Source of the DNA: Micromussa lordhowensis
Lineage: Eukaryota; Cnidaria; Anthozoa; Scleractinia; Lobophylliidae
Reading direction: 5' to 3'
NCBI GenBank assembly: GCA_964020085.1
Contig: OZ026596.1
Location: 29,282,822-29,346,821 of the forward strand
DNA: 64,000 nucleotides
The notes under the pieces: generated by a model
What the model saw: only the letters and a program-made list of their open reading frames with translations
What the model was told of the DNA's origin: nothing
Databases searched by the model: none
In this document: in pieces, positions 45,601 through 57,074 of the stretch
Position numbering within the stretch: the stretch's first letter is position 1
Layout: every line of letters starts with the position of its first letter
Position numbers and translations under genes: made by a program

Positions 45601-48600
45601 TGCAGTTCGTCTGACCTTTCACCTGGAACCTGCCCAGCAAGGTTAAACATACCAGGGACTGTAGTCCCAGCTGATATAGCTTTCAGGGTCATTAAGGTAT
45701 GCAAACCTCCCCACCACGGCAAGGTGCAGCACTTAGGGAGGGCATAATACTGTACATGTGGGTTTATTGAGGTTCAACTTGCACTTGGATATGACTGGCA
45801 GCTGCATCGTTTGTTTTTTTTTTGTAATTTTCAGTATCAATGTTATTTCACTGTGGTTTTAATTGTCACAAGATGCTTATTGGTGTTACACTTGTTAAAA
45901 AAAACTTTAGACATAGACTTTTCTTAGGAGAATAACTAGAAAACTGCAAGATTCATTTATCCCCCTGGCTCCATTTTAAACATACCTATATTTTAAGTTA
46001 CTGTAGTTATTGTAGCTTTAAGATTTTAGAGCAAATAAAGCATTGTTGTATATATTGTAGTTGTTGTTTATTGCTTTGAATTGTCTTTTCTCTCTAAAGA
46101 GAGAGTCTGCCCCATGTTCAAGCTGATCATTAACGTGACTGTCTTTCTCAGGTGTAAAATCAAAACTTCATTCTTTAGTTCATGTCTGTACTGTTGTGTT
46201 ACAGTGCAGCAAAAGGCGAATTGTTTGATCATCTCACAGACCAAGTGACATTATCAGAAAAGAAAACCAGGTAAGAATGGGCTCGACATCTATAACTACA
46301 CATAGTGAAAGGAAATAGTCAAGATAACTCACAAACACAAATTCAAGACAGTACACCTACAGGCTATAAAGACACAAGATTGACGAAACATGTTTAAAAC
46401 GTTTGGATTCTGACATTGGCCTTTTGAAATTCTTGTTACTACTTTTGGAGTCCTTGCAATTTTTGGGGAGCCATCATTTTAAGGTACCTAAAATGTACTA
46501 CGTGCAGGCCCATCTGTCTTTAAAAAATGAACTTGATACATGTACATGTACTTCAAGAAAAGAAGGGGATAAAGAATATGTGTTGTGCCAGAGAGTAATG
46601 CATTGCCTTTGTAGTAGGGGTCAAATCTAAACCAAATATCAGATCATTTTTGGTTCAGCTGGTCAGGTGGTCGCTAATCTTGTGGATGTTACTCTCAGAA
46701 GTTTATGGTGTTTGTTTATTTATTTCAGGCGGATCATGCTTGAAGTGTTCAAAGCTGTGAAGTTTATGCATGATAATGACATTGTTCACAGAGATTTGAA
46801 GGTATAGCATGTTGTATTTCTCAATGAAGTGCTGTGTATCTCAAGCTTTGAATTGCCACAAATGAACTCAAAATTCATTTTAACAAATAACCATCTTTAC
46901 TCTCACTTGATGGAAACAAAGACTTAACAGGATCTTGATCACAATGCAGGATGGAATTCTCAGCATTTACTAAGGGAGAATCCAGGTTCTTTCTTGATTT
47001 AAGTTGTTATATGGTGTATGACAATGCCCATTGACATGCATGTTTTGATGCCTATGTGATGTTTACTGTTAGTGATTGTTTCCTCTTTAGCCTGAAAACA
47101 TCCTCCTTGATGAAGAATATACTGTGAAAATATCAGATTTTGGTTTTGCCGTTAAGCTCAAAGAGGAAGAAAAGCTCCGAGGTACAAATGACATTGTATA
47201 TATTGTATTTTCGTAACAAAATTTTATTTGTTTTAACATGTTGTTGTAGTAGCCAGTCATGCCTGTGTTCTATTGAAAATCGGTGAATCTGATTGGTTCT
47301 CTCATCATTTTCTATTCGCTGATCAATAGACAACGATCATATGTGGGCTGCTTTTGAAACTGTAAATTATCCTTAATTTTAGGCTTAAAGATGATTTCTA
47401 GTCCGTACTATGCAATCTTGAGAGTTTGTTTGCGTTTTCTGTTTTCCTTCATGTAAGACATCACAAAAACTAATAACTACATTTACTTACATGAAGTAAA
47501 TTAGAAGTTTCAAAACAACCGCCATAATGGTGCGAAGCGGTCAATTAGCTTTATGCATGGTTCTTGCTCATGTATCACTTGATGAAACAGTTTCGCAGCT
47601 GTAGAATTAATCAATGAAGCTGTTGGAAAAAGAATTTGAAAGGCCTCAAAGATGAGGAATGTGGTTTGTAACGATTAACATTTATTCGCATTCCATTGAG
47701 TGGAAACTTGTGATGTTTATAAACATTAGGGTGGTGGGACTGCAGAATGAACTGGAAATAGTCTTTAAAAATACATAGAATTACAGCTTTGTGCTGCAAT
47801 CCTTTAGAGCGTCTACTAAAAATTAGACCACTAGTCCTCATTTTTCTAGGAGCAATTGTCAACTCAGCGATGCCTTGTTTGGGGTTGGTTTTGGGTCTAA
47901 TAGGCAATTTGCATGATGGCATCATTGGACTACAAGAACAAGTACCAGAATCCTTCACTTTTTGTCTCATGTTGATTGGAACAATTGTCATTTAATCCCA
48001 AACTTTGGTTTAAAAGTTTGAATAATAAAGGAGAAGTGAAATGAATCCTGGTAGTTGAGGTCATCGTATGAGTGCGTAAAAATGTAAACCTGTTTTCTTT
48101 TTTTCCTCTCTCTCTCTTTTGGTAGAGTTGTGTGGAACACCAGGTTATTTATCTCCTGAAGTGCTTCAGTGTTCCATGTTTGCTGATGCCCCTGGTTATG
48201 GAAAGGAAGTTGACATGTGAGGCCGAAGTTGTCCATTATTAGTTTTACATGTACATTGCATGTCTATAGATGTCATATCTTGGTGACCAACTGCAAGTGC
48301 GTTACATTGAGAACATCGGCCTGAGGACTTAACAGTATGGACCCAGGCAGCAAGGTCCATACGGAAAAGACTGATGTCCAATGTTCTCCCAGTCAGCTCC
48401 TAAACAAGCTTGGTTAATAAATTTTTTACAGTATTACTCAACTGAAAGGTATTGTAAACTCTAGGCATGCAATTCTGATTGAGAGCTGTCTAGATTAGAA
48501 CAAAAAAAGGAAGTTTGTAGAAAACAAAAAGAAAACCTTCTAATACATAATCTGCGTGGGATCATGTGAGTCAATGCTCAGTCCAATACTTGGGAAACAT

Positions 48601-51331
48601 TGGGCTGGTAATAGTGCAACCTTATTGTATGATTTTAGGTTTTGGCCCTGCGAACGGATTTTGTAACTTAATAGCAAATAGCATTAAGAATAATTAATTA
48701 TGATTGTCATAGGCCTTGTTGCTCTAGTCATTGAGTATGTTGCTAAATTTTGTTTTTGTTTTATTTTAGGTGGGCATGCGGAGTGATAATGTATACTTTG
48801 TAAGTATTGTTGGCCTTTGTAAAAAAAACATCACAGCTTTTGTGGAAAAAAAAGAAATAGTCATGTTAACAGTGTTGACCCAATTCTCTCCACAGGCTGG
48901 TCGGTTGTCCTCCTTTCTGGCATCGGCGACAAGTTGTGATGTTGCGATCAATAATGGAAGGAAGGTATCATTTCCACAGCCCTGAGTGGGATGACATTTC
49001 AGCATCTGCCAAGAATCTGGTAAGTACATCATATGGGTAGTGGACACATTTTGGCAAATAAAAAAAATAACAACAATTAAACTTGAAGAGTTTCCAATTT
49101 GTTAATTATTTGGCATGTCATAATCAATAGACATGTTGGCAATGTTGCTTAGGAACATTCTTTCTCAGAGAATATTTGAAAACAAGATTCTTGCTCAGAG
49201 TGCTAATTCCTCAGCACTTGTGAAGACAAAGGATATAATGAATCAAGCAGGCCAGCTTGTTTTTTCATGGGTCAAATAAAATTGTGCATTTTATTCTTAC
49301 TTGCCCTCCAGTCAGCCAAGTATCTTGTTAAAAGTGTCAGATTAAAGATTGTCCGTGAGTGATAGATACATGAACTTGCTTCTCATTTGCTCTTGATAAG
49401 GGAACTCTTCTTGGTCTTCCTACAGATTTCTAAGCTGCTAGTTATTCATCCTAAAGCAAGACTGACTGCAGGGCAAGCACTGGAGCATCCCTGGTTTCAA
49501 GGAGCTCAGGTTTGTGAACATTTAGGTTTCAAGGGTGACTTAAGGAGGGAGGCTGGTATCAGTTTCCAGCATTTTTCTAACAGCTACATTGTATACTTTG
49601 AAGGATGAATACTGGCACTGTTTAACACATGATGCTACACTAATGTTATCATACAAATGCCCAATCATTGGTAAACAAGTTGCAATCATCTATTTTACAT
49701 AACAAGTTACCATAGTAACAGTATGACCTGCTAAAAACACCCTTAATTTTAGCTTTAAGCGCCTATAACTCAAAAACGAGCTCGGTGATCCCTATTTTTA
49801 ATTATCGAATTATGATAAGCATGATTATTATACATTCAACTCTCTAACCCTTTTCTGATTGGCCGAAAGCCTACAGTGAATTTTCGAAATCAGCGCTCGT
49901 GACATCATAACTGCAGATTATACAATAATCATGTCAAGGTCAGGGGTAATCATGTCAAGGTCACGGGTAATCATGTCATGTATGGCCGCAGTGCATGATT
50001 TCCAAGGGTAGTCATGTCAACTTCGCGCGAGTCGTGTTGCTTGCCGTCAGTGAAGAAGTAGAAACATGACTTCCAAATTTTTGCGTTTGTTCAATGTATA
50101 ATAAAACAATTATTAGATTCGGTTTTTGTGATATCCAGAATAATCAAGATCTCGGTAAGGGTTAACAGCCTCAGCCTTCGGCTTTGGCTGATAACCCTTA
50201 CCTCGACCTTGATTATTCTGGATATCACAAAAACCTCATCCAATAATTGTTTATAAGATGCAACTTTTCGCAAAGTTTAAATCTGTGGAGTGGTTTCAGA
50301 GCCACCTTAAATGTTTGAAAATTGTTCATTTTCAGCAACCAAAGAATGAAGGTTTTTCTGCAAGACGGAAATTTAAGGTGAATATTTTTGATTGGTAATG
50401 AGACCATACAGTAGATGGTACATTATTTTCTTACTGTAAATGGTGAAATCTGTTCAACATTGGGTGTAAGCAAAATCTTTTGGACTTAGTTTTGTGTTGC
50501 TACCAACCCATGATAAGATTAGACTGTCTGGCACAAGGGCAGTGATAATTGGCCATATTTTCTTCCAAATAATTATATCAATAAATTATATATTTTTCTT
50601 TATTAGCAGTCAAGTTGTTATGCTATTTAATTCAGTGCCTTTGCATACGTGAAAGTGAAAGACAAAATGATGTATTTGTGATTCTTTCTTAATGAACAAT
50701 GGCTTTTTGACATTGATTTCTCTCAGTGCATAAAAGGCCCACTACATGTAGGAACAATTTTACATGACTGTATCTCTTGTCTTTAAAATCACTCAGTGTT
50801 TTCAGAAGTACCATTTTTAGAGTAAACTGAAACATGAGAAATTAGCCATTGTGGTTCATGTTCTCCAAAATACACAACATGTGATCTGATCATTTCACAT
50901 TATTGTTTTACAGACAGTGACAAAGAAATTTTAGGATGTAAAGGTGTAAAGGTTAACTAATCATTAATTTGCTACAGGGGACTGTGATTACACTTATAGC
51001 AGTCAGGGAATTCTCCAAGTTTGCAAAGAATAAGCTTCAACCAGTGACATTTGACTTAATCCTTCAAGAACCTTACGGTGTGAAACCGCTGCGCAAAATG
51101 ATAGATGGCTGTGCATTTAGAATCTATGGACACTGGGTCAAGCGTAACAAGGATGAAAACCAGAACCGTGCTGCGCTCTTTGAAAATAAACCTCACAAAG
51201 AAAGATACAATGGCAATGGACATATACAAAGGAAGTCTGGAAACCTAGAGTCGTACAACGCTTCCTTCCGAATGTCATCCTTAGGGCAAATTCAATACAA
51301 GTCGTTGAGAAAACTTACTCCAAGCAACTAA
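39516..51331 (+). CDS. PHKG: Phosphorylase kinase catalytic subunit gamma (12 exons)
   Basis: Exons: 39516-39607, 43353-43516, 44459-44513, 46205-46270, 46729-46801, 47091-47181, 48126-48216, 48770-48799, 48896-49019, 49426-49509, 50336-50377, 50978-51331. Phases agree throughout and give 421 residues (vertebrate forms are about 390-406). Kinase landmarks: glycine loop GAGISSVV, ATP lysine K52 in YAVKIID, HRDLKPEN with D148, DFG with D166, [10 protein letters not shown], and the family-specific [25 protein letters not shown] and SPEWDD. Glu181 in LRELCGT sits where the family has an acidic residue replacing a phosphorylated activation-loop residue, so the domain should not need activation-loop phosphorylation. 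Residues about 291-421 match the calmodulin-binding regulatory tail ([25 protein letters not shown]). The enzyme phosphorylates glycogen phosphorylase within the phosphorylase kinase holoenzyme. No stop or frameshift was found. Confidence 0.95.
39608..41269. other. First part of kinase intron 1
   Basis: No further exon, RNA gene or clear repeat ends were found here. Confidence 0.5.
41270..42772. mobile_element. Hairpin-type element interrupted by a LINE fragment
   Basis: 41270-41577 matches 28520-28860, with shared runs including AATCTGATTGGCTGAGC, CTACRAAATGG and GAAGGACATT. 42668-42772 is a decayed copy of the hairpin at 28870-28973 (AGATTATTC, CTCTCG, ATGAGGTGATAG, then the inverted arm). 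In the other copy these parts are contiguous. Here a 1-kb LINE fragment separates them. Confidence 0.8.
41578..42599 (-). pseudogene. 5'-truncated LINE fragment (L1/Tx1-like)
   Basis: ATATAGAGAAGTAATT flanks it at 41562-41577 and 42600-42615, a 16-bp target duplication. The left edge begins with a T run, the poly(A) of a - strand insert. The - strand encodes an ORF2 C-terminus resembling the one at 61700-62130: [20 protein letters not shown], then HTFLHC of the terminal zinc knuckle. It has lost part of the knuckle's CxxC. The open frame running upstream of 42600 is host sequence by chance in frame. Confidence 0.85.
43040..43276 (-). mobile_element. tRNA-Thr-derived SINE, complete-looking copy
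   Basis: The - strand head is GGTGTGGCCTAGTGGTTAGA, the anticodon loop TTTGTAA and the B-box region CAAGTTGAAATCC. The body reads GGATTTGTGTTTGGTGGTCC, ATTCAACTCCTCCGCAC, then TAGCCAGCTGGTCAGCCTCC and TGCCAGTTGGGATTTTTAAC. It sits 77 bp upstream of kinase exon 2, within the splice-acceptor neighbourhood. Confidence 0.8.
44660..45251. mobile_element. TTAA-flanked MITE of about 590 bp
   Basis: The left end is AGGGCCATTGTCAC and the right end, inverted, AGGGCATTTGTCACC. TTAA is present on both sides (44656-44659 and 45252-45255). TTAA targets are typical of piggyBac-like transposons. No transposase is encoded. It lies in kinase intron 3. Confidence 0.75.
45460..45745. repeat. Repeat-like block with CTCAC run
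   Basis: Four CTCAC units start the block. It continues with TTGGCCCTTTGCCCAACCCC, CACCTGGAACCTGCCCAGC, and CCCCACCACGGCAAGGTGC. The G+C-rich, ordered sequence resembles a retroelement 3' region seen in other invertebrates, from memory only. Its ends cannot be set. Confidence 0.4.
49823..50102. mobile_element. MITE with TTATTATACATT ends
   Basis: TTATTATACATTCAAC at the left is matched by GTTCAATGTATAATAA at the right. The middle has three near repeats of AATCATGTCAAGGTCA (or close variants) around 49928-50010. No open frame is present. Confidence 0.75.
50103..50253. mobile_element. Hairpin element H5
   Basis: AAACAATTATTAGAT...TTTTTGTGATATCCAGAAT is matched by ATTCTGGATATCACAAAAA...CAATAATTGTTT. 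The inner arms are TCGGTAAGGGTTAACAGCC and GGCTGATAACCCTTACCTCGA, and the apex is TCAGCCTTCGGCTTTGG. It directly abuts the MITE on its left. Confidence 0.85.
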
Positions 51332-53680
51332 AGGAGCAGTTTCCCAAGGCAATGTTTTTTGTGGTTTGTCTTGAGCAGCCAAAAAATGGCCTAGTTGTGA
51401 CTAAGTAGTGCAATGAGTGATAAGCTGTGTAGCATCTTATGCAGACATTCTCATGGCTTGTCACACATTTTCGTTGTGGAGGAAGATTGATTGACCAGCA
51501 CAAATTAAGAGCCTCTGCATAGGAGGCTATACATGTAGGCTGTGCGATGCTTACAAGGGCTAGCTCATGGTAGTTTTGGTACTTGTCTTTATTTGTTGTT
51601 ATTATGAGCACTAAATTTCCAATTGGTAGGGTAACAGTCTTCTGTTGGCGAAATCTTGGTCTCGTAACAACCAAGGATGATTCCTGAGTGTTATTAATAA
51701 TTAGAAAATAACCCAAAGAAAATCCGCACGCTGATTGGTTTAAAACCATGTTTCTCTAACTCCGTAGAAACACAGAACTAGCACGAGCTGTTGACGTAAT
51801 ATGGCGCGAACAAAGAGAATTTACATTTTGATGATCGAAGTAAACAAGTTGTTTTTCTTCTTCTTTGTCGCGGTATTTTAAAAAAGAAATAGAAACACGG
51901 CACTTGTTTTCTATTTCTTAATTAATTAATAACTTATTGAAGTCACTTTTCTACAAATTGAGATTTGGAAATGAACAGGTGGGCGTTTTTCAACTTTATC
52001 CAAATGCAATCTGTTTCAATGTCATTAATGAGTTACTCAGTGTTGTGTTTGGACAACGAATGGTGTTTAAATGGTTGTTGCAAAAATTAGAAGATTTGAC
52101 ACTAAGAGAAACAAATTGTGCCAAGCGCTGCCTTGTACAAACAGCGTGACAACAAAGTGTGACTCAAGAACAGGTTACTCAAAATATTGCCTTGTTAAAA
52201 ACGTTTTGGTAAATGAAGCTTGTAATGTATAGATATTCAAGTTTTATTTTCGATCAATTTGTTCTGATGTGTTCATTGATCTTTTATTATACCCAGCGAT
52301 GCAAACTTGCAGGTCATGGAAATTGAGGAATTGATCTATCAGGAAATAAGGTCTTGCTGTTAAAAAAAAATAAATTAACTTAACAAGAAGTATATGGATA
52401 CACAAGAGGTACCGCAGTTTTTTGACATTGCAAATTGCATCTCTGTGTATTTTGAGTTGTTGAGATCTGCGCTGTGTGGTAAAAAGTTTTATGAGTTACT
52501 TTATTTCAGTGATGTAAAAGGAGAGATAGAGTCAGATGAGTGAGTGCACTAAGCATTTATGGTACTCTCTTCATGGGGGGAGGGGGTGGAAAAGACAAAC
52601 TGACTCTTCCTGTTATCTCATAAGTCCATTGAATATTAACAAGGGAGGCTTCTTCCTTCTCATTATTCCATCCATGTCCGGAGGAGTTCATTAAGACCCC
52701 TTCAACTGTCTTCCATTCAATGGACCTCTCAAGAGATGACTGGGGAGGAGTCAGAAGGGGGAAAGGTAGTGGTAGTGCAGGGAATGTAAACAGTAACCTG
52801 TAAGTCACCAGTAAAGTTAACAGACGGAAAGAAGTGTAATTCAGTTGTTTATTTATGCGAAAAAGTTGGAAATAGGTCGAGTGTATGGAAGATTCCTTCC
52901 CCCCTCCCGAAAAAGTACCATATATGTAGGTGTTCACATGGCACACTCGTGCTTTTTGGGGAGAGCTAAGTACATGTAAGTGAAGACTAAATAGGTTGTG
53001 AAGAAGACTTGTTTGGCATAGGTTGATGTAAAAAAGTAATTAAAACAGCTTTAGCAGTTGTTGTTTTTGACAAAAGTTAGAGGATTGACGGTGGGGTAGC
53101 AAGAACAGAGCTGTAAATGGAGTAAAGTAAGTGTTTGCTTAAGTGTCATTTGGGTTTTACTCTCTACACCCGGCAAGAGATGGGGAGGGGTGGATGGAAT
53201 GTGGATCGTTATGGTGGCTTCAGTTTCGGAAGATGTCAAATTTTCAGGACTTTACATTATTTTAAACAATTTATTGTGTCGCCCTCTCTCTCTGTCTTGT
53301 TTTTTACTTTTACTCCTGAAAAGTTTTTTTTTTTAAGTTGCTGTAGCCTAGTATCTTTGTAAAAAGCACTAAGCAAAAAGAGAAAGATTTATGAAAAAGA
53401 TGATTGTATATGGTACGTTTATATATTTACAAGTATTTATTTGCGTGCCTTGTCAAAATATCCGGAGCCGTGGCTCTGGATGAACTTTCTTTAATTTATG
53501 GCACCTAGATTTGACAATTTTGAGAAAGTAGCTATTTAGCAATAATATTGTCTTTTGGTGGTGAATAAAAGAAGTGAATATTTGTAAAGCACCCTTAGTT
53601 TGTATGCTTGGAATAGTCTGGAAATGAGTGCAATGTGGGATTTAGGATGTTTCCACATGATGTCGTGGGCAACCATGTCG
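51332..53680. other. 3' flank of the kinase gene
   Basis: This probably includes the 3' UTR. AATAAA-type signals occur at about 52368 and 53567, but none can be chosen from sequence alone. A second copy of dispersed MITE M is at 51699-51922. No other gene is seen. Confidence 0.4.
51699..51922. mobile_element. Dispersed MITE M, copy 2 (internally deleted)
   Basis: It starts TTAGAAAATAACCCAAAG and ends TTTTCTATTTCTTAA, as at 19550-19930, but lacks the central hairpin of about 150 bp. AATTA and TAATT next to its ends may be parts of an A+T-rich target. Confidence 0.8.
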
Positions 53681-54141
53681 GATCATGTGTACTTAAGGCA
53701 TCCGCGGTCGAGGGTTGATTTCTACCCTAGGTCAATATCTCGATTGACACTCGATCTACATCGTGATCAACATTCGATCGCTATTCGGTCAACACTTGAT
53801 TGACATATCAGTCGACAATCCGTCGAGAGTCAACTAATTTTCGTAGACACGCCTTTGAGTGTTCAGTGATCGATACAAATGAGTTGTCACCGAGTTGAGT
53901 TGATCGATACATATGAGTTGTCACCGAGTTGGTCGACACTCGGTCAACTATTGACTGAGTGTTGATTGAGATGTCGGTCGATTGGTCTAGTGTAAACCGA
54001 GTATCGATTGAGATCTCAATCGAGTGTTGATAATCAACACTCGATTGACATCTCAATTGATGGTCGAGTGTTGATCGATACCCTTGAGTCAAGGAGATCG
54101 ATCAACACTCGACCATAGATGCCTTTAGTACACATGATCTA
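53681..54141. mobile_element. Inverted-repeat element packed with TCGAT/GACACTCGA motifs
   Basis: The left end is GATCATGTGTACTTAAGGCA and the right end, inverted, GATCATGTGTACTAAAGGCA. The interior is dominated by variants of ATTGACACTCGATC and their complements, plus two copies of CGATACAWATGAGTTGTCAC. No protein is encoded. Confidence 0.85.
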
Positions 54142-54204
54142 CCATGTCTGTATTCTCAAACACTGAAATTTGTCTACTTTGTTCTTATCACGTCTTATGT
54201 AAAA

Positions 54205-54303
54205 AGTTCCTATTGTTTTGGAACATGGACAAATTTCAAGGCAACCTGAAAAAAAGAAAAAATAAGGACAATTAAGGAGTCGTCAAAACCGAACGGGAAT
54301 GCT
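54205..54303 (+). mobile_element. Collapsed copy of LINE-B 5' end plus right-flank sequence
   Basis: The block begins GTTCCTATTGTTTTGGAA, as at 59561, continues with the ORF1-like start ATGGACAAATTTCAAGG, and ends ACCGAACGGGAATGCT, as at 62379-62394. It equals LINE-B with three pieces missing (9 bp, about 95 bp, about 2.6 kb). LINE-A starts directly after it. Confidence 0.8.
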
Positions 54304-55291
54304 CAAATATCTCAGCCTTGACAACCTTCCACCTTTTTACCACACACTACTGAGCTAAAAAATTTTCGGAAGACCACTGTATTCACAACAAAATCATTTG
54401 GAATAATAGTCGGATCCTAATCGGAGACCAGCCAGGTTTTTTCAAACCCTTTTTTGAGGCTCAGGTTACACGCATTAAACAATTTTTAAAAGAAGACAAC
54501 ACCTTTTTCTCACTGGACGAGCTCATTCTTAAAGTAAACATTAATATTCCTTTTACACTGTACCATGGCCTCATCGCTGCCATTCCTACAGAATGGAAGA
54601 CTATGTTAAGTCAAAACAACTTGCACCAAAATGCCCCTCTTGAAGACCTTCCGTCAACCCGTATAGCCTACGCTACACTTCTAAGTAACAACGTAAGTCC
54701 ACAGTCATCAGAGAATAGAATTCTAAATTACGGTTTCTCCAAGGAAAGCATCCATAAGGTGTACTCGTTGCCTTTCCTAATAACTAAAGATTCGAAATTA
54801 ATTGCCTTTCAGTGTAAAATAATACACCACATTTTACCTACCAAATCCAGCCTTTTTCGAGCCGGTATTACTGAAAGTGACATTTGTTCCTTATGCGCCA
54901 TTGAAAAGCAAACATTAAACCACCTACTGTACCACTGTACCGTATCTAAAGCTTTTTGGGATAGATTCACCAGCTGGTGGTACCAGAAATTTAATCAAGT
55001 GCTCTTTTTGACTGAATCTAATATCCTATACGGTTGGCATAATAATATCAAAAATAAACAGGCACTTAATGTCACTCTTCTTATTGCAAAATTCCACATC
55101 TTCGCGACAAGTTCACGTGACGGCAACTTATGTTTTGAAGGCTTTCTTCTTCGCCTCCAAGACAAACTTGATATTTTAAAGCAAAGTTATACCGCGCAAA
55201 GAAAGCCGCATAAATTCTTGACCATCTGGGGAAAACTACTATAAATTTCACTTCACTTCATTTTTTTTCTTTTCACTTACACTTATTTGTA
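54304..55291 (+). pseudogene. LINE-A, ORF2 C-terminal part (5'-truncated)
   Basis: Translation gives NLPPFYHTLL, then after a frameshift KIIWNNSRILIGDQPGFF, HGLIAAIPTEWK, and an intact 213-codon run (54603-55244). That run ends with the zinc-knuckle type CSLCAIEKQTLNHLLYHC. These align with residues about 370 onward of the LINE-B ORF2, so it is an L1/Tx1-like element missing its RT and endonuclease. The 3' UTR is split by the Penelope-like pair and resumes at 59219. Confidence 0.85.
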
Positions 55292-57074
55292 CGTTAATTT
55301 TTGTAAGGACCACCGTGACAAAACAGAAGTACCGGATCCTCTCGCTGTAGAGAATCTAATCAGCTGTAAGTTGAATAATACACGAGAATAAGCAAGGCTG
55401 ATTATACAGTATAGGGATATATTTCCCAATATTTCGGAAGGCACGGCCTTCCTTCCTCAGGGTGTAACAGAGAATGACTCTAGTTTTAAACGTTACAAAT
55501 TTAAAATATGGGAAATAAGATATAACTAGTGAAAAGATAAATGTAACAAAAGTTTGATAGACAGGGCTAAGTAATAAATAACGATGAAAAAAGTAACGTA
55601 AAAATTTAAAAATTTGAAATTTAAAAATATGGTAAAACGTTACAGCCTGAAAAGTAGCAATGAGCAGCTATAAATAGTACAGGTGACCTAAACATAGAAA
55701 GCTAATACAAAAGAAACGTACTAAGTTTCATCTTTCTTATTGAGACCATGAGGTTCAAGGGTTTGACCTCTTTCAATGAGATATGCTTCTCTTGCTTTAC
55801 GTACACCGTCACGATTAGATTTAACGAGTTCTAGGGGAATAAGTTGCATGTCAGTAGCGTTATGATTGTTACATAAAAAATGTTCGGATACCGTGGTGGG
55901 CTTAGAGCTGTTAGTTCGTTTGTCAACAGGTCTGCGATGTTCGTTGAAGCGGTCTTTTAAGTCTACGTTTGGTTTCTCCTATGTATTGTTTGTGACAGTG
56001 GTTACATTGTACCATGTAGATAACGTTTTTGGAGTTGCAGTCAATGTGATGATTAATAAATCTAGTTTCCCCTGTAGAATTAAATGTATACTTAGTAAGT
56101 CCGTCGTTTATGTAATTGCATGTTAGGCAGTTGTTGCCACAACGGAAAGAGCCGCGAGGTTCGTTAGCAGTGGTAGACGGTTTATGAAGCTTAGCACTAA
56201 CTAGTATATTACTAAGGTTGTTAGATCGTCGGAAGGCAACAAAGGGTTTAGCTTTGAAAACGTTAGTGCAACGGGGAGATGAAGACAGAATGTTGAAGTG
56301 TTTGTTAATGATGGATGATACGTAGCGAAGAGCTGGATTATATGTTATGACGAGGGGTACCCGTTGCGGCTGATTAGTAGTGGGAGTGTCTTTGGGGGTG
56401 AGTGTTTGAGTACGAGTAATGTTATGTACGCGTGCTATTTCTTGATTAAGGAAAGGTAAATTATATCCGCGTTTGTTGAGGTAAGATTTGAGTTCGTTAG
56501 AACGTTGTTTGAAAGTCTCGTTAGAGGAACAGATACGACGAAGTCGAAGGGCTAAGCTGAATGGAATAGCTCTTTTGGTATGTTGAGGGTGGCATGAAGA
56601 ATGTAGCAAGTATTGATGTTTGTCAGTGGCTTTGGTGTAAAGATCAGTCGTGATATTGCCGTTATTGACAGAAACGTTAACATCAAGAAAGGGTATAGAA
56701 GTAAATGAATAATTGGATGTGAACTTAATGGTGGGATGAATGTTGTTAAGGTAAGAGGTGAAAGCATGTAGTTCGTCAACAGAATGTGTCCATATCATGA
56801 AGATGTCGTCTATGTAACGCCACCATGTATGTGGTTGGTATGGAGCACGCGACAAAGCGTCTGTCTCAAATTTGGCGAGGAACAGATTGGCATAAGAAGG
56901 TGCCATTCTGGTTCCCATGGCTGTCCCGTGTATCTGCAGGTAGTGTTTGTCATTGAAGGTAAAGTTGTTCATAGTAAGAATCATACGTATAAGATCACAT
57001 AGAGTTTCCGTGCCAACGGTAGAACTGTTGCGGTCTCGTGTGTCAAGGAAATGTCGGCAGGCGGTGATGCCTGG
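55292..57074 (-). pseudogene. Penelope-like element, left copy (5'-truncated, frameshifted)
   Basis: The - strand frame (57104-55923) has the RT palm motifs GTAMGTRMAPSYANLF and RYIDDIFMIW (catalytic YIDD). A linker follows, then a GIY-YIG endonuclease start VIYMVQCNHCHKQYIGETK. This order is the Penelope signature. A one-base gain in an AAAA run near 55960 breaks the frame; the other frame continues coherently for about 80 codons. The RT N-terminus is missing before GITACRHF. A ribozyme-like motif lies at 55464-55428, downstream of the frame. Confidence 0.9.
55428..55464 (-). ncRNA. Hammerhead-like motif in Penelope-like 3' region
   Basis: On the - strand: CTGAGGA, one extra A, helix II GGAAGG-CCGTG-CCTTCC (perfect), then GAAATATTGG. 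The CUGANGA and GAAA core parts are exact. The NUH site and helix I cannot be fixed by eye. Hammerhead ribozymes are known from Penelope-like retroelements, which supports the reading. Confidence 0.5.

Larger units (their letters stand above)
49555..50305 (+). repeat. Dispersed repeat E, copy 2, split by two elements
   Basis: It matches 12180-12778. The match runs to GATAAGCATGA at about 49822, then resumes at TAAGATGCAACTTTTCGCAAAG (about 50254). It fills most of kinase intron 10 (49510-50335), so exon 11 lies only about 30 bp past its end. Confidence 0.8.

Noticed and set aside
51315..51749. 144-codon - strand frame after the kinase stop codon
   Set aside because: It overlaps the kinase 3' UTR in antisense and includes part of MITE M; no family match.
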